DNA from: Valencia hispanica
Taxonomy: Eukaryota; Chordata; Actinopteri; Cyprinodontiformes; Valenciidae
Direction: 5' to 3'
Length of the DNA: 64,000 bases
Assembly: GCA_963556495.2 (NCBI GenBank)
Contig: OY747704.1
Location: 41,500,001-41,564,000, forward strand
The notes under the pieces are model-generated. The model was not told the origin of the DNA. It made no database searches and was given only the letters and a program-made list of their open reading frames with translations. Shown here piece by piece: positions 11,055 to 22,400 of the stretch; the first letter of the stretch is position 1, and the number at the start of each line of letters is the position of its first letter. A program made the translations under genes and the position numbers.

Positions 11055-14000
11055 TATATAGACCTCCAAAGGTCTCGTTTTGAGGAAAATACGATTGTAG
11101 CTCACAGTCTACCTTGCTGTGATTGCACTGATGTGTCGGTTTTGTAAAAGCAATGCTCTGATGATAAGTTATTGATCCGCAAAAGCCGAATCTGTGAATA
11201 TTTTTCTAACTTTTCGGAACTTCTTCTTCTTTTGCCCCCAAAAGACGTCGTCATCTGTCATTGGCTGTTTGGCTTGCCATTATGCAGTCTCCTGGTTGGC
11301 CTTTAGTGGCAAGAATTTGACTGGCCTTCAATCCGTAAAAACGTTTTGTGGTTGTAGGTTTTTGTTTTGCGAGCTCGTAGGTGCAGTGTTGCACACGAGC
11401 CAGGGATGTCTCACTCGTACAGATATTTTGTATGGCGAAACTTTTATGGGTATAAATTTAATTTCCACACACAGAAAAAAAACACAACTACGAAACTGAT
11501 CTTTGATGTTTGCAAATAATATTTCTGCAGACAAAGGTTTCTTGCACAGCCACAAAATGTTTCTGCAGGTTCAGATTTTTTTTACAAGCACAACTTGTTT
11601 TATACAACTACAAAACATCATTTCACATGCAAAATCTTTTTGCACACAAGCAAAATCTTTTTGCACGCACAAATCGTCTGTGGCATGATATAGAACCCAT
11701 ATTTTTCAGTATATTATATATATATTTGTTGTTGTTGGGTTTTTTTTTTACCTTAGTTTGAATATACACACTTCCATTTGCCTTTGACCTGCTGCAGAAC
11801 CTGAATTTCCCCACCATGGGGAAATAAAGATTATTTCCATTATATTCTATCTGCACCTTGTAACCATAATCTTATTTTGAAAGCTACATAGAGGTCTTCC
11901 TGCTGTCAAAGATAAAGTTAATGTGTTTTTGTCTTAGTTACAGAGGTCAAATGTAGGTATTTTTGGGTCTGTCGTGAAAGATTCCTACTGTATGTTAGTG
12001 ACGTCAGTTTACAGTTAGATGAAGGGCCATGTGGAGAGAGTCAAAGGGGACGTAAAAACTTCAGTTAAGGTTACAGTATTTGGTTGTAAATTTAGCAGTA
12101 CCTGTGTCTACCTGTCCTGCCTGGTAGACTGAAAGATAAAGGTCTGTAAAGAGAGAGAAGAATGGAAAGAACTGGACAGGGTCAGGAAAAAGAGGAATGA
12201 GGAATGTTAAGGCAGATTTAAGTAATTACAGTTTATCTCCACAGATAGTGATAGGACCTATAGTAAACCACACCTGGAATCAGAAGAAATATTAACCTTA
12301 GTCCAGTTTTTTTTTATGCATAAAAGACACAAATTTAAACAAAAAACAAACAGAACAATGGTATTTAGCTTTCACCAGCTTGGAGAAAGGATAGCTTCAT
12401 CCTTTTCTGCCAGACGCTGAACTTTAAACAGAGTCAGATTGAATTAGCATCAGTGCATGAAAACCTATGTGGTCTACAATAGGTCCAAAAGGGAAAAGAC
12501 AGAGTAGCTCTCGATGTCAGAACAGTAAAAGACTGCTTACGAATTGCCAATCAAACAAAAAAGAAATCTGTCTTGTTAAAAGCATACAAGGAAACTTGGA
12601 TTAATGTAAAAAAATAGACTAAATTAAGACTTTAGATTAATACACAAAGCAGCCATAGAGCATTCGTTTACTTACTCATATAGTTTTAAAAAGGACAACT
12701 GAATAGGGATTTTTCCTCAGCTTCTTATTGTAAAAATTGCTTTTATTGTGATTAGTGCAGTTAAACTTTAAGACATAAAATAAATCCCATTAACAAAATG
12801 AAAAGAAAATGATTTGACTTAATTGTCTCTGGCTATTACATTTTTCCAATAAGCAAATGATTATTTGATAGCAGAAGCTGTATGGGAAAAAACAATACAT
12901 TTGCATAAAGCTAACATCTAAGCAAAGGACACTTGCTTAGAGATGTGATGCAATAGTAATTTTTTACGCAAACAGCATCTAAAACTCGCATTTTCCTGAA
13001 AAAACAGGCCAGTCTCTGTAAATCAAACTTGAATGATATGGGATTTAACAGAGACAGATTCTGCAGATACATCGGATAATAATGATACTCTTAGTGGAAA
13101 AGTACTGGATTCATAAATCTGTTTAATAATGTGTATTTAAGGTATAGATCATGTCTCATCCTGATCAACATTAAGAAGCAGTGAAGCAGCAAGAGAAAGA
13201 GGCTGAAGAGAGCACAAACACTCTGAAGTAGGTCGGGAGCATCCACAAAAAGTCACTGGAGAGTAAGCATGCAGGGTGCAGCATACACACATGCCTGCAT
13301 ACTGTACACAATGCCTCAGAGAGGTGTGGAGGCAGAATCGAGTCAGAAAACAAGCAGGGATGCGCTCACCTCAGACTTCTCCATCTTGTTCTGGGCGTCC
13401 ACCTGTGTGATGATTTCATTCATGTTGGTCTCTAGGACCATCCCGCCCATCACCATCTCTGCCAGAATGTGGTGGACCTGAAGCAAGAGACATCCAGAGC
13501 ACGGGTAAGCGGTCAATATTTTTACCCAGAAACAAATTGCAGTATTTATTCTTATAAATATACAACATTTTTCTCTCTCCGTCTAATTTTTGTCCGTTTA
13601 CTGACTATAAATACAGGACATTAATGACATAAAATCTTAAAAGTCAATAAATCAAAAATCTAAATGATGCACTCGCACATTCACGAAGCTACCTACAGGA
13701 AGCAAATTGGTTCCCAAAGCATAAACAAAGGAAGAGCTGCTCCTGAAATTGCATTGCCGAGCCATCAGCAAATCTGCTCAAGGCATTGGTCAATTACTAG
13801 TATCACGGAAGGTTTTATAAAAACTACGGCCTCAAAACCAGCAGAAATTTCCATTTTGCTTACTCTATGCAACATGCAGCAGCATTAGCAAGAGCTGTTG
13901 CTCTATTAAATCGTACATTTAGTTTTAAATTTTTCTGCAAATACAGTGAAACTGGGAATTTTACTCAAGGTTAAATGATGAAACCCTCATATTGACCGAT

Positions 14001-17000
14001 GCTCACTCTTCTCTGATGCAGTTTATGTGAGAAAGAACAGATACAGTATATTTAGGGGAGAAATCCATCTTGTATTCATGTATTTTTGCATTTAGTATAG
14101 ATGGCCACGTACATGCACAGGTTAACAAATGCATCTGAAATGAATTGACTATGTCTTTATTATGCAGTTTGGCTGCGGGAGGCTGAAGACAGCAGCAGTT
14201 GGGAGTCATGCAGAGGGTAGGTCCTGATGCAAGCAGCCCTGCATGTATTGGTGGTCAACAAAGTGCAAGTGTGTCTTTTTCATTCTGACAGTATATCACA
14301 AATTACTACAGAGCTCAAGTGTGTAAACAAGCTAATGCAGTTTTTCCTCACATTAATCTGTTAAATGGAAGAAATATTATTGTTAAAGAAGGGGCATCCT
14401 GAACCTGGTTCCTATCGGAGTCAGTCAGATCTTTGCAAAAAGCTTTAAAGGATATTCTGAGTATTTTCAGGGTCCAGAGCCCTTTTAGGAAGAAATATCT
14501 TTCTCTAGTCTTTTTCCAACTTTTTTCTACTTCTTTTACTGCCTTGTTTATGGCAAACAACCATATTTAGTAACTGACTTGACAGCAAAGGCTTTTACTT
14601 GATGAGCGTGTTTTGTTCAACCTGTACTTCCAAGTCAGAGTTTGGCAAAAAACTAGCTAAAAGCACAACTTTGCATAATCTGGACAGTGTTTTAATTTAG
14701 TTTTTGAATTACAGTTTATAAAATAAAGAAAAACATTCAAATATACCTATTGTGTTAGAAGACAATTAATGTTTCAAGACGGCACTGTAGTAAAAGATAT
14801 CTTAATGTCTATATTTAAAATATTTAAACATTTGCTGCATTAAGGTTTTATGATCATCTATTAATTCTATGAAAATAATATCTAGTTAACCTGAAGGCCC
14901 TAATGTAATCAGGATGTATGAAGTCATACAGCGGCCTGCAAAAGTATATATTCTAGGTGTGTAACGGTACACAGAAGTCACTGTTCGGTACGTTTTTGGT
15001 TCACTTCATTCAAGAGAAACAAAAAGTGGCCACTATACAACTGACGTCTGCATGATTTCTGAGGGGTTCCTTTGGTGGATTAAGTTAATTAAACTGGATT
15101 TTATTAGGAAATAGAGCAAAAAGGGCTGAATACAAATGCATGCCACACTTTTTAGATTTTCATTTGTAAAAAAGTTAAAACTACCCTTGTCTTTTAATCA
15201 GAATACATTGACATTTTGGGTTGTAATGTGATCAAGTTTAGATGTATGAATATTTTTGCAAAGCAAAGTGTTTTCTGAGCCTAATAAAAAGAAGATACAA
15301 AGCATTTAACTGCCACAATATAGGCTGTTTAAATGAGTAATCATATAAAATACCACATATTATATAAAATAACTAATCTAATCATGTAATTAGCCAATGA
15401 AGCCATCACCTCATATCTAATCAGCAGTATGTTCTGCTTTTAGTTTGTATTTAGGAAGTTGCTTGTAATCAAACCGTCAAAGTTGTTGAGTAACAGGTTC
15501 CAGCATGTGATCGTTCATCAGACAAGCCCAGCACAATAAATCAAGCCATAATCACTAAAGGGTATTATTACAACAGTGTCATAAATAATCATGAGGAGGC
15601 TCGAACAAACATAATCATAAACATTACAGAGATGTCAAGAGATAAAACGGATTCCTACCTTGTCTACATGAAAAATTAAGTCAAGCTCACAGACATTCTC
15701 AAAGCATTTGTCCAGTGTTTCCACAAAAACCTGAAATTGAAAAAAAATAAACAAATTAAGAAACGCTCTAAAATCAAACCACCAAACAGTAACTAAAATC
15801 GGAAAATCGTATAGGTTTTACCTGGATTAAGTCTAAAATTCCTAATTCACTCTCTGAAGAGTCAACACAAAACACAAAGTACAGTGTGGCGTAGTGTCTG
15901 TAGATCAGCTTGTAGTCCGATCCTCCAATCAACCTAAAATGCAGAGAACAAAACAAAAACAAAAAAAGGGTTGCACTGATCATGTTTTCCTGGTAAACAA
16001 GATTTCCTTTGTTTTTCTTTTTTGCTCTTTCCAATTTTAATCAATATAAACTTATTTTTAAGCACCGAAATACAAACAAAAAATAGTTTGATGCAGGTTT
16101 CTTGGTAGAGGTGTTACTCTTGAACCCAGCCAAAAATTAAGGAATTACAAGAGTACCCCATGTATGATTCTCATTTTATATTTGGTGAGTTTGACAACTT
16201 TGAAGACTGGGATGGTAACGTAACGTAAGGTAAAGCCACAATCTCACTTCCCATCACTGATCAACTGCTGCGGTCGGCTCTCTATACGAAAGTGGAGGTA
16301 AATTGTTTTGTACCTCATGCAATATTGTTGTCCAACACAAACAGAAGTCATCAATTGACAAACATTTTCCTACCACAAAATATCTTGACAGATTACAATT
16401 CACATAATCCCCTGACCACTTGATGCAGACAGTTTTAACTTTACGCATTGAGTACAGTTAATTAAAACAATCTTGATAATAAAAATAGAAATAAAGATTC
16501 CCATGAGAGCATCTGAGCATCGTCTCAGACCTGGACACCATACTCAATTCATCTCACTATCTGGGAGCTGACAGGGCATCTGTGACCGGTGTGGCTGAAC
16601 ACAGGATGTAGGCTACCTCCCGCTGAATCGATAGCTTGTGGGTCGGGAAATAACTTGTTCAGAGAGTCTTTCCAACTTCTGAGCTCTTCAATTGGAGAAA
16701 TGTTCCCTCATTTCAAATCTTTGGTCGAAGTGGCGCTCGTCAGTCTCCAGTTCAGCAGCAGAGAGCGGATTCGACCTCCAGTTCAAAAACTTTTCTTTTA
16801 TTGACACCTTTCAATCTTAGACAACTGTTTACTGTAAGCATTTGAAATTGTTTTTGTCCACATAATTTTATTTATTTTTGTATTTAAATTTTAGAGTACA
16901 GGATTGCATTTATTGTTGTGTAAGCTTAAGTTTAATGACACAATTTTACTCTGTTTTTACTGAGATATTTGTCAAAGACTCAGAAAATAACCACTTTTGT

Positions 17001-17323
17001 TTTTGTTTTCCAAAGTTGTATGAACCTGGAATTGTTGCTCTGTTCTTTTTGTGTTCAAGCAATAAGCTACAATTCGAAGAGTGCTCTGCTAGATGGTCAA
17101 GTGTTCTTCTCGTGCACTTATTACAATGAAAAAATGTTGGAATTTCAGAATTTAAGATTTTAACAGATTTAAAAAAAAAAGAATTTTCAAGTGATTTGGT
17201 AATGCATAAAAAAAAAATCACAAATAAAAACATTGTTGTACACAAAAGATGCCGCAACATCAGGCATTTTAGGCCGCAACAATCACAAAAAAGTGCCGCA
17301 AAAATCTGCAGGGATTGATTAGG

Positions 17324-17360
<37 letters not shown>

Positions 17361-17813
17361 ACAGTGTGTCTCATTGTTGCACTGTGATGGACTGGAGCCC
17401 TGTCCAGGATGTACCCCACCTGACACCCAGTGATGCCGGGGATAGGCACCAGCCCCCCATGCTACCCTGTAAGGATAAGCGAAAACAGACAATGGATGGA
17501 TGGATAAAAAAAACAAAGACTTTTTTTTTTATTGATTCTGCTTTCACATTATTTCAATATCTTCTATGTGGAGTTGCAATATTTTTTATTCTGTATCTGT
17601 AAAGTGTGTGAATAATTTTGTGCTTAACTGACAATGATAATGGTTTGAGTTCTTAGTTTTGATGCATATAATGCATCCATCTAGCCATCCATCTATTTTC
17701 TACCCGTTTATCCTCGCAGGATCACAGGGGAGCTGTTGCGTATCTCCAGCAGTCATCGGGTGAGAGGCGGGGTACATCCTGGAAAGGTCAGCAGTCCATC
17801 ACAGGGCAAACAA

Positions 17814-17860
<47 letters not shown>

Positions 17861-19830
17861 TTAAGAACAATTTGGAGAGACCATTTAGCCCAACAGTCAT
17901 GTTTTTGGGCTGTGGAAGGAAGCCAGAGTACCCAGAGAGAACCCACGCATGCACAGGGAGAACATGTAAACTCTATGGAGAAATTCCCAGGACCTTCTTG
18001 CTGCAAGGGCCCAGTGCTATCAACTGCTCCATTGTGCAGGCCTATATATAATCCACAGAATTTCTTTTTTGATTTTTCAGTTTTTGACCTGCTGATCAGC
18101 AGTCAAAGCCAATCAAGTGAAACTGGCAGTTTCTGATTTTTGGCAGATTGATTGGTGAATCTTAATCAAGGACCTTTAACTGAATAAAACTTTATGAAAA
18201 CACATTTCCAGATATTAATCTAGACTCCTTTTGGTCTTCTTGAAATCAGCCCCAAGATGTTAAACACTATTAGGACTAGATCGTGCACTTTGGCCTGAGC
18301 ATGACTCAATAAAAACCTGCAGAAACAAACATGTTACGAAACACACAAAACAGAAGGTGAAAAGCAACAGGATGTTTTCAGTTATAAAAGGTACAGATAA
18401 GAAACAATATTCAGTAATAACAGAAGATATGAGAAGCAGTGGTCATTGAGTCTGATGAGGCGTTTGATAGGAAACCAGTTGCTGTATTTCTTTTATAATT
18501 CTATTACAATATCCAGTTAATATACAACTAAACATTTGCAATGTAGTGTTTAATTTGACTGTTTTTACACTGATCGATCTATTGATTAACAGGATGTTGA
18601 GAGAGGTAAAAAACACAAACACTCTGCAGGTTCTTAGTGCATAATGTATTAATATTAATATCTATTGCAAGAGACCTAATGTGCTACTGGATATCGCAGC
18701 TTAAATGCATTTAGACACTCATGTGCCAAAAGTTTCAACCACATGTCGGCCATTACTTACAATCCTCCTTCTAGGAAATTGCAGACGTTTTCGTCTCTTT
18801 TTGAGACCAAGTGGAAGGTTTCCCTGATGATCTGTTGCTCTGTGTCTTCATTCTGCACAGTGGACAAGAAGAGGAGAGCCGTTCAACTATAAAGAGATGT
18901 CAGAATTGTCCTAGCCCATTACAATTTCTAGTTTTCAATTTAGATTTTTTTTTTATTGAAAGGCATAAAAGGATACATAAAATGATATATTTTTTAAAAT
19001 CTGCTGCAGGCTGTTTGATAAAGTTATGTTCCTAACCATTACTTGATATTTATCAACTAAAAGAAATGCCTCTCAGCTCCCAGCAATTACTATATACTGT
19101 GGGTTTTGCTTTATGAAAGTCGAAAATGCAGCAAGAAATAAGACATCAATGCAAGTGCAGAAGGAATTATAACTGGAGCTCTTTAGTAATACATTAGACT
19201 CTAATGGACCTTTATGGTTAATGTGCTTCATACGTATATGCTGTTTATAAATAATAACTAGTGTAACTAAACAGTCAAAGCCAGTTAAGCACAGACATTT
19301 TTTAGATGATAAAATCAATGTGGGTTCAGCAGCACCACCACAGCACATTGAATGCATAACCTTTATGAGCAAACAGACATCTGCATGTTATTTTGTACCT
19401 GACACTATAATACAGAGATGCAACCTTCAGTGTAAAGCAACATCAGCCTCATCTAGAGATATACAAAACCCACAGTATGAATGAGGCCTGTGCATTTGCA
19501 GTCACTATGTCCTCGGCCGTTCAACAAACGCGTATCATTCATGACTTTTTCATCAACTCGTCTCGGCTTCAGCAGGAAATGCAGCCCTTGGATTTACAAA
19601 TGATAAAGATAGTTCTCTGGGTTTGCAGCAGCCCACACAGTGTGTGAAATAAAATCTCCTGCAGACGGTAAACCAACACCTTGGCTCGCAGAATAACAGA
19701 TGGTGTCTACACAGCCTTATTGTAATCCAATCAGTCGCAACTGATCCTCCTCAAACGCGTACCAATCGATGTCTGCCTCAATAACACATGTTTATTGAGG
19801 CAGACATCATATTATATATACATACACACT

Positions 19831-19894
<64 letters not shown>

Positions 19895-22087
19895 GAAAAT
19901 TAATAGGATGGGTTATTTCATTTCTAAACTAGGCGGTCAATGGACTTGGGTCAATATCAGACAACGGAGATCAGAGTCAATTAGAGATTTGCAAAGCTGC
20001 TGATACTTTATTGCAGATGTGCGCCTGCAGTTTTCTGTCTTGTATTTGTTAACTTGCTCGTCTGTTTTAGTGAGAAGTTTAGGCATCCAGTCTAACTTTC
20101 AGTGGGCTTTTCAAGCCACAAAAAATAAGTGTATCAAATGTCAGAAAACAGGCATGGCTAAAATATCAGATTGTGATGACCTCCTTTTTCCACCCTCTTC
20201 AGGTGACTCTCCAGATGTTTTTTTTTTAAATCTAATTTAGTTTTGGACTTGTGCTAGGCCATTCCTAACAGTTATTTTTTCCTCCTTTTAAGTCACTGTT
20301 TTGTTGATTTAGATTTTTGCTTTGACTCAGTGTGATCCTGAAAAATAAAATCCTTCTCCATTTTCAATTTTCTAGCACAACTGGTAGTTGTAAGTAATCA
20401 GAGCATCTTTCACATTAACAAAAGTCTCAGCTCCATCTAAAGAAAAGTAATCCAAAGAATATCACGACCATTGCCATGCTATACTGTGTGCTGTGTATTT
20501 CCATAGTGTTCTTTCTTTACATTCTCATCTATTTTGTGTAGGGCACCCGTCGCTCCTGTAGCAAAACATCCACATAATATGATGCTGCCATCCCCATACT
20601 TCAAAGTTGGGATGGTGTTCTCGGGCTTTCAAGCTTTACTCTCTCTTCCAATTATTTTGACCGCCATTCTGGCTAAACATTTCAGTTCCATCAGACCACA
20701 AGACATGTCTGCATAATTCGAAATCTTAGTTCTCTAATCTGCCATTTTAATGTCGCTTTTGGAGTAATGGCTTCTTCAATGCTAAGCAGCCTTTAAGCCA
20801 ATGTCATGAGAGATATCAGTATTTTTTGCCGCGTTATTTCTTTTTCCCCAATTTTGGAATTTTGAGCCAAAAATATATAATGGTACATAATAATGACATA
20901 CTTAATAAAAAAAGTTACTTTTCTGAAGAATGGGCTTATTTGGGGTGGATAGAACACAAGCAGGAACTCCTCCAGCAAAACATGCCCATAACATGATGCT
21001 ACCAACCCCAATATTCGAAATTGGGTTGGGGATTTTCTACAACTTGTTAGCTTTGTCCTTTTTCTTCCAAATGTCATTCAGGCCAAACATTTTTAATTTG
21101 CAAACCATAATCTGCCTTCTTTTATTTCGCTTTTGGAGTGACTGAATCTTCTTTGCTGTGTGGCCTTTCAGCCGCATGTCGTAAGAGGCATCGTTGTTTG
21201 TTTTTTTTGCAGTTATTTCTATGCCAAATTTGAACATATGCCCCAAAAATCCAATCAGACCATAACCCATTCTCGCTCTTAGCCAGGTCTGAATCTTTTA
21301 ATGGAGTAAAAGGCTTTTTTTTTTTACTTTTGACATGTCTAATATCAAACATATCAATATGTACAGCTATGTAAATACTCATAACACACACACTTAGTAA
21401 AACGTTTCTAGTTTTTTGGTAGAATGGGCTATTAAGGGTTGGGAAAAGAAGGAGGGCACTTTTCTAGCAAGAATCACCATTGAGGTACAAATCCAGTTAA
21501 GAAGAGAAGCCAGCGCTGCCTGCTCTGCAAAGATTATTACATAATCTGATTATTTTATGCTTCAGTTTTACTAACAGTGCACTCCACAAACCCTCAGAGG
21601 AAATCAAGGCTCAACACGAGTTACTCACAAGGGCGTCATTAAAGTCATGTGACAAAAACATTAAACTCATATCAGGAACACAGCTGGATGTTCACATGAA
21701 ACTAACATAAAACTGGGAGCAACCCTTTCTTCGCTCAGGCTGAATGAGAGCCTCGCTTTGGATTCCACATGTTTAATTATTCAGTATTTGTTTTAAAGGG
21801 CAGTGTGGAGTAACCATTTATAAGATTAAATAACAATAAACACATACTTCCTATTACTCAAGAAGCTTTCAACAGTGCGAGGATTTGTGTCGAGGCCAGT
21901 GATTTCATTATAAAGTGACACATTTTTAATTATTAATTGGCTTTTTCCTAATTAGCTCGCAGTGGAAAGTGGAAATAAACACCAAAAGTGGCTAAAAGAA
22001 TCTGTTTTTTTTACTCACATAATGTTCGTAGAATTTAGAAAGCCTCGGTTTGCCGTGGTTGTTGAATATTAAAATGGCTTTAATCAT
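7631..22087 (-). CDS. AP3S1: AP-3 complex subunit sigma-1, complete, six coding exons
   Basis: This is the small sigma subunit of the AP-3 adaptor coat, which sorts cargo from tubular endosomes to lysosomes and lysosome-related organelles. With the delta subunit it recognises acidic dileucine signals. Exons on the minus strand: 22019-22087 (residues 1-23), 18761-18852 (24-53), 15822-15933 (54-91), 15659-15730 (92-115), 13370-13477 (116-151) and 7631-7759 (152-193 plus TAG). Phases agree at all five junctions. The 193 residues equal the human length. Landmarks are [16 protein letters not shown] at the start, [20 protein letters not shown] in exon 3 and [15 protein letters not shown] in exon 5. 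The C-terminal tail ([17 protein letters not shown]) is closer to AP3S1 than AP3S2, although the Tyr after GGSD is AP3S2-like. The divergent neighbour is CDO1. Introns hold many transposons but the exons look intact. Confidence 0.96.
8424..8503. mobile_element. Miniature Tc1-derived element
   Basis: About 80 bases bounded by inverted ends: CATCTCAGTAAATTAGAATA on the left, and on the right a sequence whose complement is CATCTCAACAAAATAGAATA. These resemble the AGTTTCACCTGTA-type Tc1 terminus at 6267 plus its inner flank. It lies in AP3S1 intron 5 and has no coding capacity. Confidence 0.5.
9920..10257 (+). mobile_element. LINE 3' end, left piece (split by the fold-back element)
   Basis: An open stretch at 9920-10051 encodes a LINE C-terminal tail ([20 protein letters not shown]) ending in a stop, followed by a 3' UTR. 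The same sequence recurs at 41703-42420, so it is a repeat family. The copy is interrupted at 10257 and resumes at 11692. Clade assignment (Rex/CR1-like) is uncertain. Confidence 0.6.
10258..11691. mobile_element. Fold-back transposon with arms of about 570 and 547 bp
   Basis: The left arm (10258-10829) is the reverse complement of the right arm (11145-11691) at high identity, starting ATATCATGCCACAGACG at both ends. Each arm carries tandem copies of a 21-base unit containing GCAAAAAGATTTTGC; there are three on the left and two on the right, which explains most of the arm-length difference. The central 315 bases are unique and include a (TA)n run. No transposase frame exists, so the element is non-autonomous. 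Reading frames inside mirror each other because of the palindrome and are not genes. It lies in AP3S1 intron 5, inserted into a LINE remnant. Its superfamily is not assigned. Confidence 0.85.
11005..11060. repeat. (TA)n microsatellite
   Basis: About 56 bases of near-perfect TA dinucleotides in the loop of the fold-back element, next to a short TG run. Confidence 0.95.
11692..11850 (+). mobile_element. LINE 3' end, right piece
   Basis: This continues the remnant broken at 10257. It ends with 'ccccaccatggggaaataaa', which matches the end of the related copy near 42400 ('cccccactatggaacaataa'). Confidence 0.6.
11851..13369. other. AP3S1 intron 5, proximal part
   Basis: AT-rich intron sequence with no recognised element or exon. 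Confidence 0.5.
13478..15658 (-). other. AP3S1 intron 4 with decayed DNA-transposon ends
   Basis: At about 14953-15010 there is a 'gtgtgtaacggtacacagaa' type terminus typical of fish hAT-like MITEs. Next to it (about 15050-15290) lies sequence resembling a common teleost DNA-transposon relic. Neither is complete. The rest of the intron is featureless. Confidence 0.35.
15934..17320 (-). other. AP3S1 intron 2, 3' part
   Basis: No exon, RNA gene or clear repeat was recognised. The short open frames present have no family signature. Confidence 0.45.
17321..17510 (+). repeat. SINE-like repeat, 3' half, with (GT)n
   Basis: A (GT)n run at 17327-17359 is followed by the motif series 'gatggactggagccctgtcc' and 'ggataggcaccagcccccca', ending in 'atggatggatgg'. 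The same order, inverted, appears at 17660-18035. A split plus-strand copy is at 37977-38800. The family has a tRNA-like head in its other copies. Confidence 0.6.
17660..18035 (-). repeat. SINE-like repeat, near full length, inverted, with (CA)n
   Basis: This is the same family as at 17321-17510 on the opposite strand, 150 bases away, so the two tails face each other. The (CA)n run at 17815-17855 sits at the position matching the (GT)n of the partner. The head (about 17960-18035) keeps degenerate tRNA-like boxes. Confidence 0.6.
19768..19808. repeat. Perfect 17-bp stem hairpin
   Basis: GATGTCTGCCTCAATAA at 19768-19784 is perfectly complementary to 19792-19808, with a 7-base loop. It lies 25 bases before a long (TA)n run in AP3S1 intron 1. 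Confidence 0.8.
19834..19890. repeat. (TA)n microsatellite
   Basis: About 57 bases of uninterrupted AT dinucleotides. Confidence 0.95.
20060..20830 (-). mobile_element. Decayed Tc1 (Sleeping Beauty-type) element
   Basis: On the minus strand, the segment near 20540-20640 translates with breaks to a degraded form of the Tc1 motif KHGGGSIMLWGCF (here read as [13 protein letters not shown]). Flanking non-coding order, including the 'aatggcttcttcaatgctaa' part, matches the usual Tc1 transposase gene read backwards. No open transposase remains. It lies in AP3S1 intron 1. Confidence 0.6.
20934..21200 (-). mobile_element. Second decayed Tc1 fragment, tandem to the first
   Basis: It repeats the same transposase region ('cataacatgatgctaccaac') and downstream order as 20560-20830, in the same orientation but more diverged. 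This is either a second insertion or an old tandem duplication. Confidence 0.5.
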
Positions 22088-22400
22088 GATTGTAGCTGAA
22101 CGGGGGGAGGCTGGGGCCGCGGCGGCTTCTGCCTCTGTTAGACCGGGTTCTGTCGGATCCGGAACAAGCCGGACCTGACTGGGTTACAGGGCTTAAAATC
22201 CCGTCTGGGTCTGTTGGTTTTCAGCTTCACCGTGCTGCTACTTCTCCATCGTCTCTGCACGGAAATATTCCACGTCAAACCGAACAGTCATCCGCCTCCT
22301 CTTGCTACGGGAGCCGCGATGGATTAAAACTCTTGTTTTCTCTTTTAGCTCAATTTCCTTTTTGGGGGTGTGTGACGCCAGAAATATCCACACGGGGGCG
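22088..22400 (-). promoter_or_regulatory. AP3S1: AP3S1 5' UTR and CpG-rich promoter
   Basis: The 300 bases upstream of the AP3S1 start codon are clearly GC- and CpG-richer than the surroundings, with runs such as GGGGCCGCGGCGG and GGATCCGGAAC. There is no TATA box. This suits a housekeeping CpG-island promoter; the start site is inferred. Confidence 0.55.

Noticed and set aside
10165..11856. Open frames up to 152 codons on both strands
   Set aside because: They are mirrored translations of the fold-back arms, with repeated KRFCMCA-type units from the 21-base repeat, and lack any family signature.
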